This document shows, one piece after another, positions 16,369-25,050 of a stretch of 53,849 nt of DNA. The first letter of the stretch is position 1; each line of letters opens with the position of its first letter. The stretch is from Verrucomicrobiia bacterium. Its GTDB lineage: Bacteria > Verrucomicrobiota > Verrucomicrobiia > Opitutales > Opitutaceae. The position numbers were made by a program, and so were the translations under genes. The stretch lies in NCBI GenBank assembly GCA_011525695.1, contig WYBX01000012.1, positions 1 to 53,849 on the forward strand. Reading direction: 5' to 3'. Under the pieces are notes generated by a model. The model was given only the letters and a program-made list of their open reading frames with translations. It was not told the origin of the DNA and ran no database searches.

Positions 16369-17598
16369 ATGCGTCCAAAGAAAGTCGCCCTTCTCACCGC
16401 CGGCGGCCTTGCGCCGTGCCTCAGCGCCTCGATTGCGGGATTGATCGAGCGCTACTCCACCACCTCACCCGAGGTCGAAATCATCTGCTACCGCGGCGGA
16501 TACAAGGGCCTCCTGCTCGGTGACAGCATCAAGGTCACCGCTGCCGAGCGGGCCGAGGCCGCGGTCCTGAAGCGCCACGGCGGCAGTCCAATCGGCAATA
16601 GCCGGGTCAAGCTCACGAATGTGAAGGACTGCGTGAAAAGGGGCCTCGTGAAGGAGGGGCAGAACCCGCTGCAGGTCGCCGCCGAGCAGCTGGTGCGCGA
16701 CGGCGTCGACGTCCTCCACACGGTCGGCGGCGACGACACGAACACGACGGCCGCGGACCTCGCGGCCTACCTCGCGAAGAACAATTATGAACTCACCGTA
16801 ATCGGGCTGCCGAAGACGATCGACAACGATGTCATCCCGATTCGGCAGAGCCTGGGCGCCTGGACGGCGGCGGAGGAGGGGGCGAAATACTTCGAACGCG
16901 TCGTGGCGGAGTGGGGCGCCAATCCCCGGATGCTGATCATCCACGAGGTGATGGGCCGGAACTGCGGCTGGCTCACCGCCGCCACCGCACGGGAATACCT
17001 GCGCCGGCTCGCCGGTACCCCCACTGCGCCCGGCCTCGGGCTCTCCACCGAAAGGCTCGGAATCCACGGCGTGTATGTGCCGGAACTCGCGCTCGATATC
17101 GCCGCCGAGGCGAGGCGGCTGAAATCGGTCATGGATCGGGTGGGCAACCTCAACATCTTCATCAGCGAAGGCGCCGGCGTGGAGAGCATCGTCAGTGAAA
17201 TGACAGCGCGGGGTGTCGAGGTGCCGCGGGACGCCTTCGGCCATGTCAAACTCGACGCGATCAATCCCGGAAAGTGGTTTGGCGAGCAGTTCGCGAAGAT
17301 GGTTGGGGCGGAAAAGGTCCTCGTCCAGAAGAGCGGCTATTACGCCCGCTCGGCTCCCGCGAACCCGGCGGATCTCGCGCTGATCCAGCAGTGTGTCGAA
17401 CATGCCGTGGATTGTGCGCTGCGGCGTGAGAGCGGAGTCGTGGGCCAGGACGAGGAGCGGGGCGATGAGCTACGCGCGATCGAGTTTGCCCGGATCAAGG
17501 GCGGCAAGCCGTTCGACGTCAAAACCGGCTGGTTCCAGGAATTGCTCGCCAGCATCGGGCAGCCGGCGGCCGTGGTGGCTGCGGCGCAGCAGCATTGA
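16369..17598 (+). CDS. pfp: Diphosphate--fructose-6-phosphate 1-phosphotransferase
   Basis: 409 residues. A phosphofructokinase that uses pyrophosphate rather than ATP, catalysing the reversible step between fructose-6-phosphate and fructose-1,6-bisphosphate in the cytoplasm. The donor is read from GGDDTNT: Asp123 stands where ATP enzymes have Gly, and the PKTIDND motif (Lys149, catalytic Asp152/Asp154) is the PPi-type form. MGRNCGWLTAATA binds the sugar phosphate. The ATG at 16369 puts the first strand (KKVALLTAGG) at the N-terminus; longer frames overlap the DUF3500 leader. PPi-dependent enzymes are usual in this phylum. Confidence 0.92.
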   Translation: MRPKKVALLTAGGLAPCLSASIAGLIERYSTTSPEVEIICYRGGYKGLLLGDSIKVTAAERAEAAVLKRHGGSPIGNSRVKLTNVKDCVKRGLVKEGQNPLQVAAEQLVRDGVDVLHTVGGDDTNTTAADLAAYLAKNNYELTVIGLPKTIDNDVIPIRQSLGAWTAAEEGAKYFERVVAEWGANPRMLIIHEVMGRNCGWLTAATAREYLRRLAGTPTAPGLGLSTERLGIHGVYVPELALDIAAEARRLKSVMDRVGNLNIFISEGAGVESIVSEMTARGVEVPRDAFGHVKLDAINPGKWFGEQFAKMVGAEKVLVQKSGYYARSAPANPADLALIQQCVEHAVDCALRRESGVVGQDEERGDELRAIEFARIKGGKPFDVKTGWFQELLASIGQPAAVVAAAQQH

Positions 17599-17632
17599 AG
17601 GTCTGACCAGGTCGTTGGCGCGTGCGGCTGCC

Positions 17633-17695
17633 TGGGTAGCGCCGGTTTTCAACCGGCGAAAAGCGTTCCGAATCACATTTTCCGCAGGATGTGTG
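17633..17695 (+). repeat. Dispersed repeat, family B, copy 1
   Basis: A GCCGGTTTTCAACCGGC palindrome followed by GAAAAGCGTTCCGAATC and a trailing ATTTTCCGCAGGATGTGT. The same order occurs inverted at 33168-33230; a shorter copy is at 22519-22556. All three lie between genes. Confidence 0.8.
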
Positions 17696-17757
17696 GGTAG
17701 GTTTGGCGTCCCGCCGCTGAAATGCGGTTCGCAACTCGTCGCTGGGAGGCGCTTCGG

Positions 17758-17808
17758 TCCGGCAAAGACAGATGTAACGAGGTGCTGGACTTCGGCGTCT
17801 TTGCCGGA
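17758..17808. repeat. 12-bp inverted repeat upstream of the DUF1800 gene
   Basis: TCCGGCAAAGAC at 17758-17769 pairs perfectly with GTCTTTGCCGGA at 17797-17808, separated by 27 bases. It ends 44 bases before the start codon at 17853, without a following T tract, so it could be an operator, an mRNA leader hairpin or a mobile-repeat remnant. Confidence 0.6.
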
Positions 17809-17852
17809 ACACTCGGCCTCCTCCGCAACTCCCACCGGCCTGCCCCCCCCCG

Positions 17853-20800
17853 ATGAATCCGCTTCTGCGCCTTGCGCTGGCAGCATCTCTCGCCGTTCTC
17901 GCCCCCGCTCACGGAGCCCAGTACGGTCAGCGGTTGGGCAATCTCTCCACCCGTGCCCAGGTTGGGATCGGCGACAACATCATGATCACAGGGTTTGTCG
18001 TGCAGGAGGGCGCGCCAAAGAAGGTGCTCATCCGGGCAATTGGGCCGCGACTGTCGGCCTACAACGTTCCCGGCGTACTGAACAACCCGCAACTGCGGCT
18101 GTTCAACGCCAGCGGCGTGCTCGTGCTGGCGAATGACGACTGGTCCGGGTCGGACGCCGGCACGATGGAAACCGTCGGGGCATTTGCGCTGAATCCGGGG
18201 AGCAACGACGCGGCGCTCGTCGCCACGCTCGCCCCGGGGGCCTACACGGCCCAGGTCAGCGGGGTGAACAATGCCACCGGCGTGGCGCTGCTCGAAATCT
18301 ACGACGTGACCGGATCGGCCCGGTTGCTCAACCTCTCGACCCGGGCGTTCGTGGGTACGGGGGCAAACACCTTCATCTCCGGGCTCTCGGTAGCGCCGGC
18401 AGGCGGCGCCCGGCGCGTCCTGGTCCGGGCGGCCGGCCCCGCCTTGAGGACCCTGGGCGTCTCCGGAGCGGTCGAGGACCCGGCACTGGCGGTGCTCGAC
18501 GTCGCGGGCCGGCAGGTGCCGGGCGGCGCGAATGACAATTGGGAAACGGCCGGTGCCGCGGACCTGGCCGCCGCGTTCGCCGGTTCGGGCGCGTTTCCGT
18601 TTGCCAGCGGGAGCCGCGACGCCGCGCTGATCGTCGATCTGCTGCCCGGCAACTACACCGTCCAGGTGAACGGCGTCGCCGGATCCACCGGCACCGCCCT
18701 GGTCGAAATCTACGATCTGTCCCCCGAGCATCTCTCCACCGTCAGCGTGGCGGCCGCCGTCGCGTCGACCGACACGACGACGCTCACCCCGGCGGTTTTC
18801 CAGTTCACGCGCGTCGGTGCCGTCACCGCTCCGCTCACGGTGCATTACACCCTGGGTGGGACCGCCGCGGCCGGAGTCGATTTCACGCCGCTTTCCGGCA
18901 GCGTGATCATCCCGGCCGGCGCCACCGGCGCGACGGTCTCGCTCGCGCCGCTGGCCAATCCAGCCAACGCCAACAACCGGATTGCGACGCTTACGATCAC
19001 GCCGCATCCCAGCTACGGCGTCGGGGCCGGGGACCGCGCCAGCGTCACGATCTTTGCCAACCGCGGCTCGCTTTATGTGGCGACCTTGCGCGCCGCGGCG
19101 GACGCGCCGAGTTCGACTGCGTATGGCACCGCGACGATCCAGCTGAGCGATGACGAGACTTTCGCGATCGTGAACGTGTCATTCTCGAACCTCAGTTCGC
19201 CCCAGATTGTCGGCCACCTCGCGATTGGCAGCGATTATGTGTTCAGCCTGCGAACGGGGCAGGTCGTCAATGCGGTCTGGCAGATTCGCGACACCGGGGT
19301 GTACAGCGCCGCCGACGTGGTGGCGGCGCTGAAGAGCGGCCGGATTACGGCCGGCATCGACACGGCCGGCTACCCGGCGGGCGAACTCTCCGGGGGGTTC
19401 GTGCGCAGCAGCGGCAGTGCTGCCTTCAACCCGCCGCCGGCGGCGCCGGCGCTCGATTTGACGGCGATCACTCCGGAGGATGCCGCCCGGTTTCTCACCC
19501 AGGCGACGTTTGGCGCGACCCAGGCCGGGATCGCGGCGCTGCAGGCCCAGGGCTACCATGCCTGGATCAACGAGCAAATGGCACTCCCGGCATCCTCGCA
19601 CCGGGCGGCGACGATGGCGGATTTCGCGGCAATCAATACCGGCGGGGTCGCCATGCAGAACGGTGTCAACACGCGGCCCGGTCGCACGCATCGGCAGGCA
19701 GCCTGGTGGAAGATTGCGGTGGAAGGGCCGGATCAGCTGCGGCAGCGGGTGGCCTTTGCCCTGAGCGAAATCCTGGTGATTTCCGATGAGAACGGCACGA
19801 TCAACCAGTGGCAGGAGGGTGCAGCCAACTATTACGATCTGCTCGCCGGCCAGGCCTTCGGGAACTACCGGACGCTGCTGGAGCAGGTCTCGCGCAGCCC
19901 GATGATGGGGATTTACCTGAGTTCGCTGCGCAACGCGAAGGCGTCGAACAATGCCACGCCCGACGAGAACTACGCCCGCGAAATCATGCAGCTCTTCAGC
20001 ATCGGGCTCCATGAACTCAACCCGGACGGCACGCTGCGGCTGGATCCGAACGGCCAGCCGATCCCCACGTACACGCAGGAGACGATTTCGGAGACGGCAA
20101 AGGTCTTCACCGGATGGTCGTTCCACACCCGGGCCGGCGGCGGTGCGGCCAATCCCAACCTCTTCCGGCGCGGGGCGGCGGATTACATCAATCCGATGAT
20201 CCTGTGGCCGGATTTCCACGACGACACGGAAAAGACCATCGTGCGCGGCCAGTTGCTGCCGGCCGGCCAGGGCGGTTACAAGGACCTGCAGGACACGCTC
20301 GATGCGCTGTTCCTGCACCCGAACACCGGTCCCTTCATCGGTCGCCAGCTGATCCAGCGGCTGGTCACGAGCAACCCGAGCCCGGCCTACGTTTACCGGG
20401 TGGCGCAGGCCTTCGCCGACAACGGCGCGGGGGTTCGCGGCGACCTGGGTGCTGTCGTGCGGGCGATTCTGCTGGATTACGAGGCGCGGTCCGCCGCGGT
20501 CGCCGCGACCGCCACGTTTGGCAAGCTGAAGGAGCCGCTGCTGCGGACCACGGCGCTTTTCCGCGCGTTCGAGGGCGGCTCCAATTCCGGCCGTTTCAGC
20601 ATTGCGAACCCGCAAACCGCCCTCGGCCAGGCGGCCCTGCGTTCGCCGAGCGTCTTCAATTTTTTCGAACCGGATTTCGTCCTGCCGGGAGCCACCGCTG
20701 CTGCCGGCCTGTACGCTCCGGAATACCAGATCCTGACCGACACCACCGCCCTGACGCAGGCGAACTTTCTTTACGGATACATCCAGGTGAACCGCTCGGC

Positions 20801-21050
20801 GACCAACCGCGGCCAGCAGACCATCGGGCTCCAGTTCGACGCCTGGCGTCCGCTGGCAGCGACGCCCGGGCCGCTGGTCGATTCCCTGAACCTGCTCCTC
20901 GCCGCCGGCTCGCTGTCGCCGGCCGCGGCCGAGAGCATCACCGCGGCGATCGCGGCCCTGCCGGCCGACACGGCCGACGCCGTTCTCGAGCGGATCCGCG
21001 CCGCCATCTATCTCACGCTCACGGCGCCCGAGAGCGCCGTGCAGAAATAA
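17853..21050 (+). CDS. Secreted multi-domain DUF1800 protein
   Basis: 1065 residues. Order of parts: signal peptide (1-22); two copies of a ~125-residue module (about 25-155 and 156-290) with landmarks LGNLSTRA, VLIRAIGPRL, DPxLxLF, GSNDAAL, PGxYTxQV and LLEIYD; a Calx-beta-like segment (about 295-400, FTRVGAVTAPLTVHYTLGG); a CHRD-like domain (about 405-495, LYVATLRAAADAP ... YPAGELSGGFV); and the DUF1800 domain (about 510-1060, LTQATFGATQAGI ... RQRVAFALSEILVIS ... PDENYAREIMQLFSIGLHEL). DUF1800 proteins are secreted and functionally undefined, and typically sit beside a DUF1501 gene, as here (8-base gap). Envelope or surface location is expected. Confidence 0.88.
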   Translation: MNPLLRLALAASLAVLAPAHGAQYGQRLGNLSTRAQVGIGDNIMITGFVVQEGAPKKVLIRAIGPRLSAYNVPGVLNNPQLRLFNASGVLVLANDDWSGSDAGTMETVGAFALNPGSNDAALVATLAPGAYTAQVSGVNNATGVALLEIYDVTGSARLLNLSTRAFVGTGANTFISGLSVAPAGGARRVLVRAAGPALRTLGVSGAVEDPALAVLDVAGRQVPGGANDNWETAGAADLAAAFAGSGAFPFASGSRDAALIVDLLPGNYTVQVNGVAGSTGTALVEIYDLSPEHLSTVSVAAAVASTDTTTLTPAVFQFTRVGAVTAPLTVHYTLGGTAAAGVDFTPLSGSVIIPAGATGATVSLAPLANPANANNRIATLTITPHPSYGVGAGDRASVTIFANRGSLYVATLRAAADAPSSTAYGTATIQLSDDETFAIVNVSFSNLSSPQIVGHLAIGSDYVFSLRTGQVVNAVWQIRDTGVYSAADVVAALKSGRITAGIDTAGYPAGELSGGFVRSSGSAAFNPPPAAPALDLTAITPEDAARFLTQATFGATQAGIAALQAQGYHAWINEQMALPASSHRAATMADFAAINTGGVAMQNGVNTRPGRTHRQAAWWKIAVEGPDQLRQRVAFALSEILVISDENGTINQWQEGAANYYDLLAGQAFGNYRTLLEQVSRSPMMGIYLSSLRNAKASNNATPDENYAREIMQLFSIGLHELNPDGTLRLDPNGQPIPTYTQETISETAKVFTGWSFHTRAGGGAANPNLFRRGAADYINPMILWPDFHDDTEKTIVRGQLLPAGQGGYKDLQDTLDALFLHPNTGPFIGRQLIQRLVTSNPSPAYVYRVAQAFADNGAGVRGDLGAVVRAILLDYEARSAAVAATATFGKLKEPLLRTTALFRAFEGGSNSGRFSIANPQTALGQAALRSPSVFNFFEPDFVLPGATAAAGLYAPEYQILTDTTALTQANFLYGYIQVNRSATNRGQQTIGLQFDAWRPLAATPGPLVDSLNLLLAAGSLSPAAAESITAAIAALPADTADAVLERIRAAIYLTLTAPESAVQK

Positions 21051-21058
21051 CTTTGGTC

Positions 21059-22516
21059 ATGAATCATCCCCAACGCCGGTTTGACCCGGGCCGCCGCAGG
21101 TTCATCGGGCAGTGCTGTGCCGCCGTGGGCGCGACCGGCATGCTTTCAACGCTGGCGCAGCTGCGGCTGATCGGTGCGGTCGCTAGTCCGGCCAACGGGC
21201 CCACGCCGCCCCGCGCCGGGGCCCTGCCGCCGGATTACAAGGCGCTCGTCTGCCTCTTTCTCTCCGGTGGCAACGACGCCAACAACATGGTGGTGCCGTT
21301 CGATTCGGCCGGCTACGCGGGCTATGCGGCGGGCCGGGGCACGCTGGCGCTGCCGCGCGCGCAGCTGCTCGGCCTTGCGCCGCGCACGGGCGACGGCCGG
21401 GAATGGGCGCTGCATTCGAGCCTGGACGCAGGCGTGTCCGGGGCGACCGGCGCCGGGCTCAAGTCGCTGTTCGATTCGGGAAAGATGGCCCTGTTGGGAA
21501 ATGTCGGGACGCTCGTCGTGCCCACGACGAAAGCGCAGTATGCCGCGCGCTCGGTGCCGCTGCCGCCCCAGCTCTTTTCCCATAACGATCAGCAGGTGGA
21601 GTGGCAGAGCAGCCTGCCGGATCGGCCCTTCGCCACCGGTTGGGGAGGGCGGCTGGCCGATCTGACGAACGCATTCAACAGCAATGCCAGCATCTCGATG
21701 TCGATCAGCCTGAACGGGCAGAACGCCTTCCAGGTTGGGCGCGAAGTGGTCCAGTTCGGAATGAATCCGGGCGGGGCGGTCGCGCTCACGAGTTCGAGGG
21801 GGGCCACGGCGTCCGGCACCAACCTCGCCAGCATCCGGGCGCGCGCCCAGGGAGATTTGCTCGCGCTTCCGAATGCGAATCTGTTCGAGACCGCGTTTGC
21901 CGGGATCACGGCCGGCGCGATCTCCGACAGCGCGATGCTTTCGGAGGTGCTGGCTGCGCCGCCGCCGTTCACCACCGCCTTCTCCACCTCGAGTCTCGGC
22001 CAGCAGTTGCAGATGATTGCGCGGCTGATCGCGGTGGCGCCTCAGCTCGGGCTGAAACGCCAAATCTTCTTCGCCCGGGTCGGCGGCTGGGACCTGCACG
22101 ATCAGCAGCTTGGCGCCCACGCGAACCTTTTCGCCGACGTCAGTGCCAATGTCGCGGCGCTCTATCAGGCCACGGTCGAGCTTGGCTGTGCCGGCCAGGT
22201 CACGACGTTCACGGCCTCGGATTTCGGGCGCACCTACAACACCAACGGCGACGGATCCGATCACGGCTGGGGTTCGCATCACTTCGTGGTCGGCGGCGCG
22301 GTCAAGGGTGGGCAGATCTACGGCCGGATGCCGGATTTGACGATTCGTGGACCGGATGATTCCGGCACGCGCGGCTCATGGATTCCCACCACGAGCGTCG
22401 ACGAATATTCCGCCACGCTGGCCCGCTGGTTTGGCGTGAGCGCGACGGAAATGCCCGTGGTGCTGCCGAATATCGGCCGGTTTGCGAATCCGGATCTCGG
22501 ATTCATGAACGCGTGA
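21059..22516 (+). CDS. DUF1501 family exported protein
   Basis: 485 residues. The N-terminus RRRFIGQCCAAVGATGML is Tat-like (basic pair, hydrophobic stretch, FIG). DUF1501 landmarks follow: YKALVCLFLSGGNDANNMVV, then FSHNDQQVEWQSS, FFARVGGWDLHDQQLGAH, TTFTASDFGRTYNTNGDGSD with HGWGSHHFVVGGAV, and the C-terminal YSATLARWFGVSATEMPVVL with PNIGRFANPDLGFM. The fold resembles the alkaline-phosphatase/sulfatase superfamily, but the activity is unknown. The start ATG lies 8 bases after the DUF1800 stop, so the two are almost certainly one transcript. Confidence 0.92.
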   Translation: MNHPQRRFDPGRRRFIGQCCAAVGATGMLSTLAQLRLIGAVASPANGPTPPRAGALPPDYKALVCLFLSGGNDANNMVVPFDSAGYAGYAAGRGTLALPRAQLLGLAPRTGDGREWALHSSLDAGVSGATGAGLKSLFDSGKMALLGNVGTLVVPTTKAQYAARSVPLPPQLFSHNDQQVEWQSSLPDRPFATGWGGRLADLTNAFNSNASISMSISLNGQNAFQVGREVVQFGMNPGGAVALTSSRGATASGTNLASIRARAQGDLLALPNANLFETAFAGITAGAISDSAMLSEVLAAPPPFTTAFSTSSLGQQLQMIARLIAVAPQLGLKRQIFFARVGGWDLHDQQLGAHANLFADVSANVAALYQATVELGCAGQVTTFTASDFGRTYNTNGDGSDHGWGSHHFVVGGAVKGGQIYGRMPDLTIRGPDDSGTRGSWIPTTSVDEYSATLARWFGVSATEMPVVLPNIGRFANPDLGFMNA

Positions 22517-22518
22517 CA

Positions 22519-22556
22519 CCGGTGGCGCCGGTTTTCAGCCGGCGAAATGCAGTCGC
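22519..22556 (+). repeat. Dispersed repeat, family B, copy 2 (short)
   Basis: GGTGGCGCCGGTTTTCAGCC followed by GGCGAAATGCAGTCGCG. It has the family B palindrome with one changed base and a diverged tail, directly after the DUF1501 stop. Confidence 0.7.
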
Positions 22557-22578
22557 GAACTCCATCCCGAAGCCACCG

Positions 22579-23091
22579 ATGCGGCGAACACTCCTTATCT
22601 CGGCCATTTTGACCGCGCTGGCCGCCTGGTGGCTGTGGCCGCGCTCGGAAGTCGCCGCGGAACTGCCCGGGCCATCGTCGCGGGCCAAGCGGGAGGAGCC
22701 CGCGCAGCCGCCGGTCGGCGGCGCGTCCGGGCCTGGCTGGTCAGAGGAGGACTTTCCATTGGCGGGAATGCTCAACGCCCCAGGTTCGACCATCGGTCGG
22801 GACCTCGATCTGCTGGTCCAGATGCTTGATGCCTGGCGCTCGAACTTTCCCCACGATGGCAATCCGGTGGGCGGGAATGCCGAAATCGCGGCTGCCCTGG
22901 CCGGAGCGAACCGGCTGGAACTGGTCCTGATTCCGCGATCGCATCCGGCCTTCAATGCCGCCGGCGAATTGTGTGATCGTTGGGGAACCCCGTTTCGCTT
23001 TCACCCGCTTAGCGGAGAACGGATGGAAATTCGCAGCGCCGGCCCGGATCGGCGGTTTGCCACCGAGGACGATGCACAGTGGGCGCCCTGA
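22579..23091 (+). CDS. Anchored protein with a pseudopilin-like C-terminal tail
   Basis: 170 residues from ATG 22579, with an N-terminal membrane anchor (MRRTLLISAILTALAAWWLW) and then a Pro/Arg-rich linker. The C-terminal part CDRWGTPFRFHPL ... IRSAGPDRRFATEDD parallels the calcium-binding end of GspG in this window (PWGEPYQYASPG ... WSKGPDKQSGTEDD). It has no GFTLxE prepilin signature, so it is not itself a pseudopilin. It follows the DUF1501 gene by 62 bases and probably shares its transcript. Function is unknown; a link to secretion is conjecture based on the tail. Confidence 0.6.
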   Translation: MRRTLLISAILTALAAWWLWPRSEVAAELPGPSSRAKREEPAQPPVGGASGPGWSEEDFPLAGMLNAPGSTIGRDLDLLVQMLDAWRSNFPHDGNPVGGNAEIAAALAGANRLELVLIPRSHPAFNAAGELCDRWGTPFRFHPLSGERMEIRSAGPDRRFATEDDAQWAP

Positions 23092-23228
23092 TCGGGACAA
23101 TTCACAACGAGCATCAAATGCCGTTCAGCAATGCAGCATGCGGGCGCAGCAAGCTGGGCCCCTACAAGCGATCGAGCACGAGGAAAGAGAACGATTCTCG
23201 CGACATCATTCGAAACGATCTTCGCGGC

Positions 23229-23298
23229 CGGACGGAGCATGGCCCTCCAAGTACGAAACTCGCACGTGGAGGGACGACCTCCGTGTCGCCCGAATATG
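23229..23298 (-). repeat. Dispersed repeat, family D
   Basis: Read on the minus strand it has GGCGACACGGAGGTCGTCCC followed by TCC, and then GGAGGGCCATGCTCCGTC. The same two blocks recur, in swapped order, at 46395-46480, and a diverged copy of the first block is at 46571-46596. Confidence 0.7.
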
Positions 23299-23350
23299 CG
23301 GAATGGCATTGAACGCGCCGGAGCTGCCGCATCCCCAACGATCGATGTCG

Positions 23351-24862
23351 CTACTTCCCGCGGATCCGGGCCAGCAGCGACTTCAGCTCCTCGAGCGTTG
23401 CGGCCTCGCTCGCGGCCACATTCCGCGTTTCCGCCGGATCAGTCTCCAGGTTGTAGAGTTGCGGCGACTCGCTGTTTCCCAGTTCCGTCTCCGTGTTCGG
23501 ATTCATCGCCGGGCCTGGGCCGGCTTCGATGTACTTCCACTTCGCAGTCCGGACCCCGAGACGGCCGTTGGCGGCATGTTCGATCACGTGCTCCCGGCCA
23601 CGGGCATCGTTGCCAAACCAGGCCCCGCTGGCGTTCCGGCTGTCCGGAAATCCGCCGATCGGCGCCCGCTGGCCAGCAAGCGCCGCAAATGTTGCGGGAA
23701 TATCGAGCTGGCTGACCAGCGCGGGGCTGACGCCGGGCTGGATCCGGGCCGGCCAGCGGATGATCAAGGGAACCCGGGTGCCGCCCTCGAAGGCGCTGTA
23801 TTTTCCGCCCCTGAGTCCGTCGGCCGGCGTGTGCCCGCCGAGCTTCGCCTTGGCACCATCCTCATAGCCGTCGTCCACCACCGGACCGTTGTCGCTGCTG
23901 ATGATCAGGATCGTGTTCTCCGTCAGCCCAAGCCGGTCGAGCGTCGCCATCACTTTGCCGACGGTCCAATCGAACTGCAGGATCGCATCGCCGCGGAATC
24001 CCAGCCCGCTCTTTCCGGCAAACCGCGGATGGGGCATCCGCGGCACGTGAATGTCGTGCGTGGAATAGAACAGGAAGAAGGGTTCCGAGCGGTGCCGCTC
24101 CATGAAATCGTCCGCCCGCATCGCGAACACGTCCGCCATGACCTCGTCCACCCAGCGGGCGGCCTGCCCGCCGGTCATGTAGCCGATCCGGCTGATCCCG
24201 TTCACAATCGTCATGTCGTGGCCATGGCTCGGCCGGTACTTGAGCAACTCGGGATTGGCCCGGCCGGTGGGTTCCGATCCAATCGGCTTGCCATAACTCA
24301 CCCGGATCGGGTCGTTCGGATCGAGCCCCACCACGCGGTGGTTCTCGACATAGACACACGGCACCCGGTCACCGGTGGCTGGCAGCAGGAAGCAGGAGTC
24401 GAACCCGATTTCGAGCGGGCCCGGTTTGATATCGCCATTCCAGTCGAGATCGTTGTCGCCGAGTCCCAGATGCCATTTCCCCACCACGCCGGTGGCGTAA
24501 CCCGCGGACTTCAGCACCGAGGCGATGGTTGGCGTGCCGGGGGTTATCAATGCCGGCGCATTACCCGGGAGGATCTTCGCGTCGCTCCGACGCCAGGGAT
24601 AACTGCCGGTGAGCAGGGCGTAGCGGGAAGGGGTGCAGGTGGCCGACGTCGCATGCGCATGGGTGAACCGGCGTCCCTGGCTCGCGAGGCGATCGATGTT
24701 CGGCGTCTGGATCTTCGTGGCGCCGTAGCAGCTGAGATCACCATAGCCGAGATCGTCCGCGTAAATCAGGACGATGTTGGGCAATCCCGCCGGAGCCCCG
24801 GAGGTGGCTGGCGACACCAGGAGGGCTGAAAGGGACAAGAGGAATGGAATCAGGGGCTTCAT
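23351..24862 (-). CDS. Type I sulfatase (arylsulfatase A / GALNS-like)
   Basis: 503 residues with a signal peptide (MKPLIPFLLSLSALLVSPA). The formylglycine motif is CTPSR in SATCTPSRYALLTGSYPWRR; the Cys must be oxidised by a maturation enzyme that is not in this window. The metal site IYADDLGYGDLSCYG is at the N-terminus, with GKWHLG and SSDNGPVVDDG further on, as in arylsulfatase A and GalNAc-6-sulfatase relatives. The start was set at the signal peptide; the longer frame runs through a repeat. It should remove sulfate esters from glycans in the periplasm. It is one of two neighbouring sulfatases. Confidence 0.9.
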   Translation of the reverse strand: MKPLIPFLLSLSALLVSPATSGAPAGLPNIVLIYADDLGYGDLSCYGATKIQTPNIDRLASQGRRFTHAHATSATCTPSRYALLTGSYPWRRSDAKILPGNAPALITPGTPTIASVLKSAGYATGVVGKWHLGLGDNDLDWNGDIKPGPLEIGFDSCFLLPATGDRVPCVYVENHRVVGLDPNDPIRVSYGKPIGSEPTGRANPELLKYRPSHGHDMTIVNGISRIGYMTGGQAARWVDEVMADVFAMRADDFMERHRSEPFFLFYSTHDIHVPRMPHPRFAGKSGLGFRGDAILQFDWTVGKVMATLDRLGLTENTILIISSDNGPVVDDGYEDGAKAKLGGHTPADGLRGGKYSAFEGGTRVPLIIRWPARIQPGVSPALVSQLDIPATFAALAGQRAPIGGFPDSRNASGAWFGNDARGREHVIEHAANGRLGVRTAKWKYIEAGPGPAMNPNTETELGNSESPQLYNLETDPAETRNVAASEAATLEELKSLLARIRGK

Positions 24863-24955
24863 GAAAGGGTTGAAAGTTCGATCAGGTTTGCGGACGACGC
24901 GGAGACGTCGGCTCTCCAGGGTGGGTATTGAAATCCAGGAGTCTTGATTTGGTTC

Positions 24956-25030
24956 GTAGGGGCGCAGGCTTGCTGCGCCCTCGGATCGGTTGAATCCCTC
25001 GGGCGGGCGCAGACGAGACTGCGCCCCTAC
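24956..25030. repeat. Dispersed palindromic repeat, family C, copy 1
   Basis: Ends are GTAGGGGCGCAG and CTGCGCCCCTAC (12-bp perfect inverted repeat), each flanked inside by a second GGGCGCAG/CTGCGCCC arm, so each half can fold on its own. Full copies recur at 26575-26650 and 48449-48523, a half copy at 46512-46537. Confidence 0.82.
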
Positions 25031-25050
25031 AGCTGCGTACATGGCGACGG

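Noticed and set aside
22955..24829. A 624-codon open frame on the plus strand across the first sulfatase
   Set aside because: The minus-strand sulfatase has a signal peptide, CTPSR and metal-site motifs; the plus frame is a compositional artefact.
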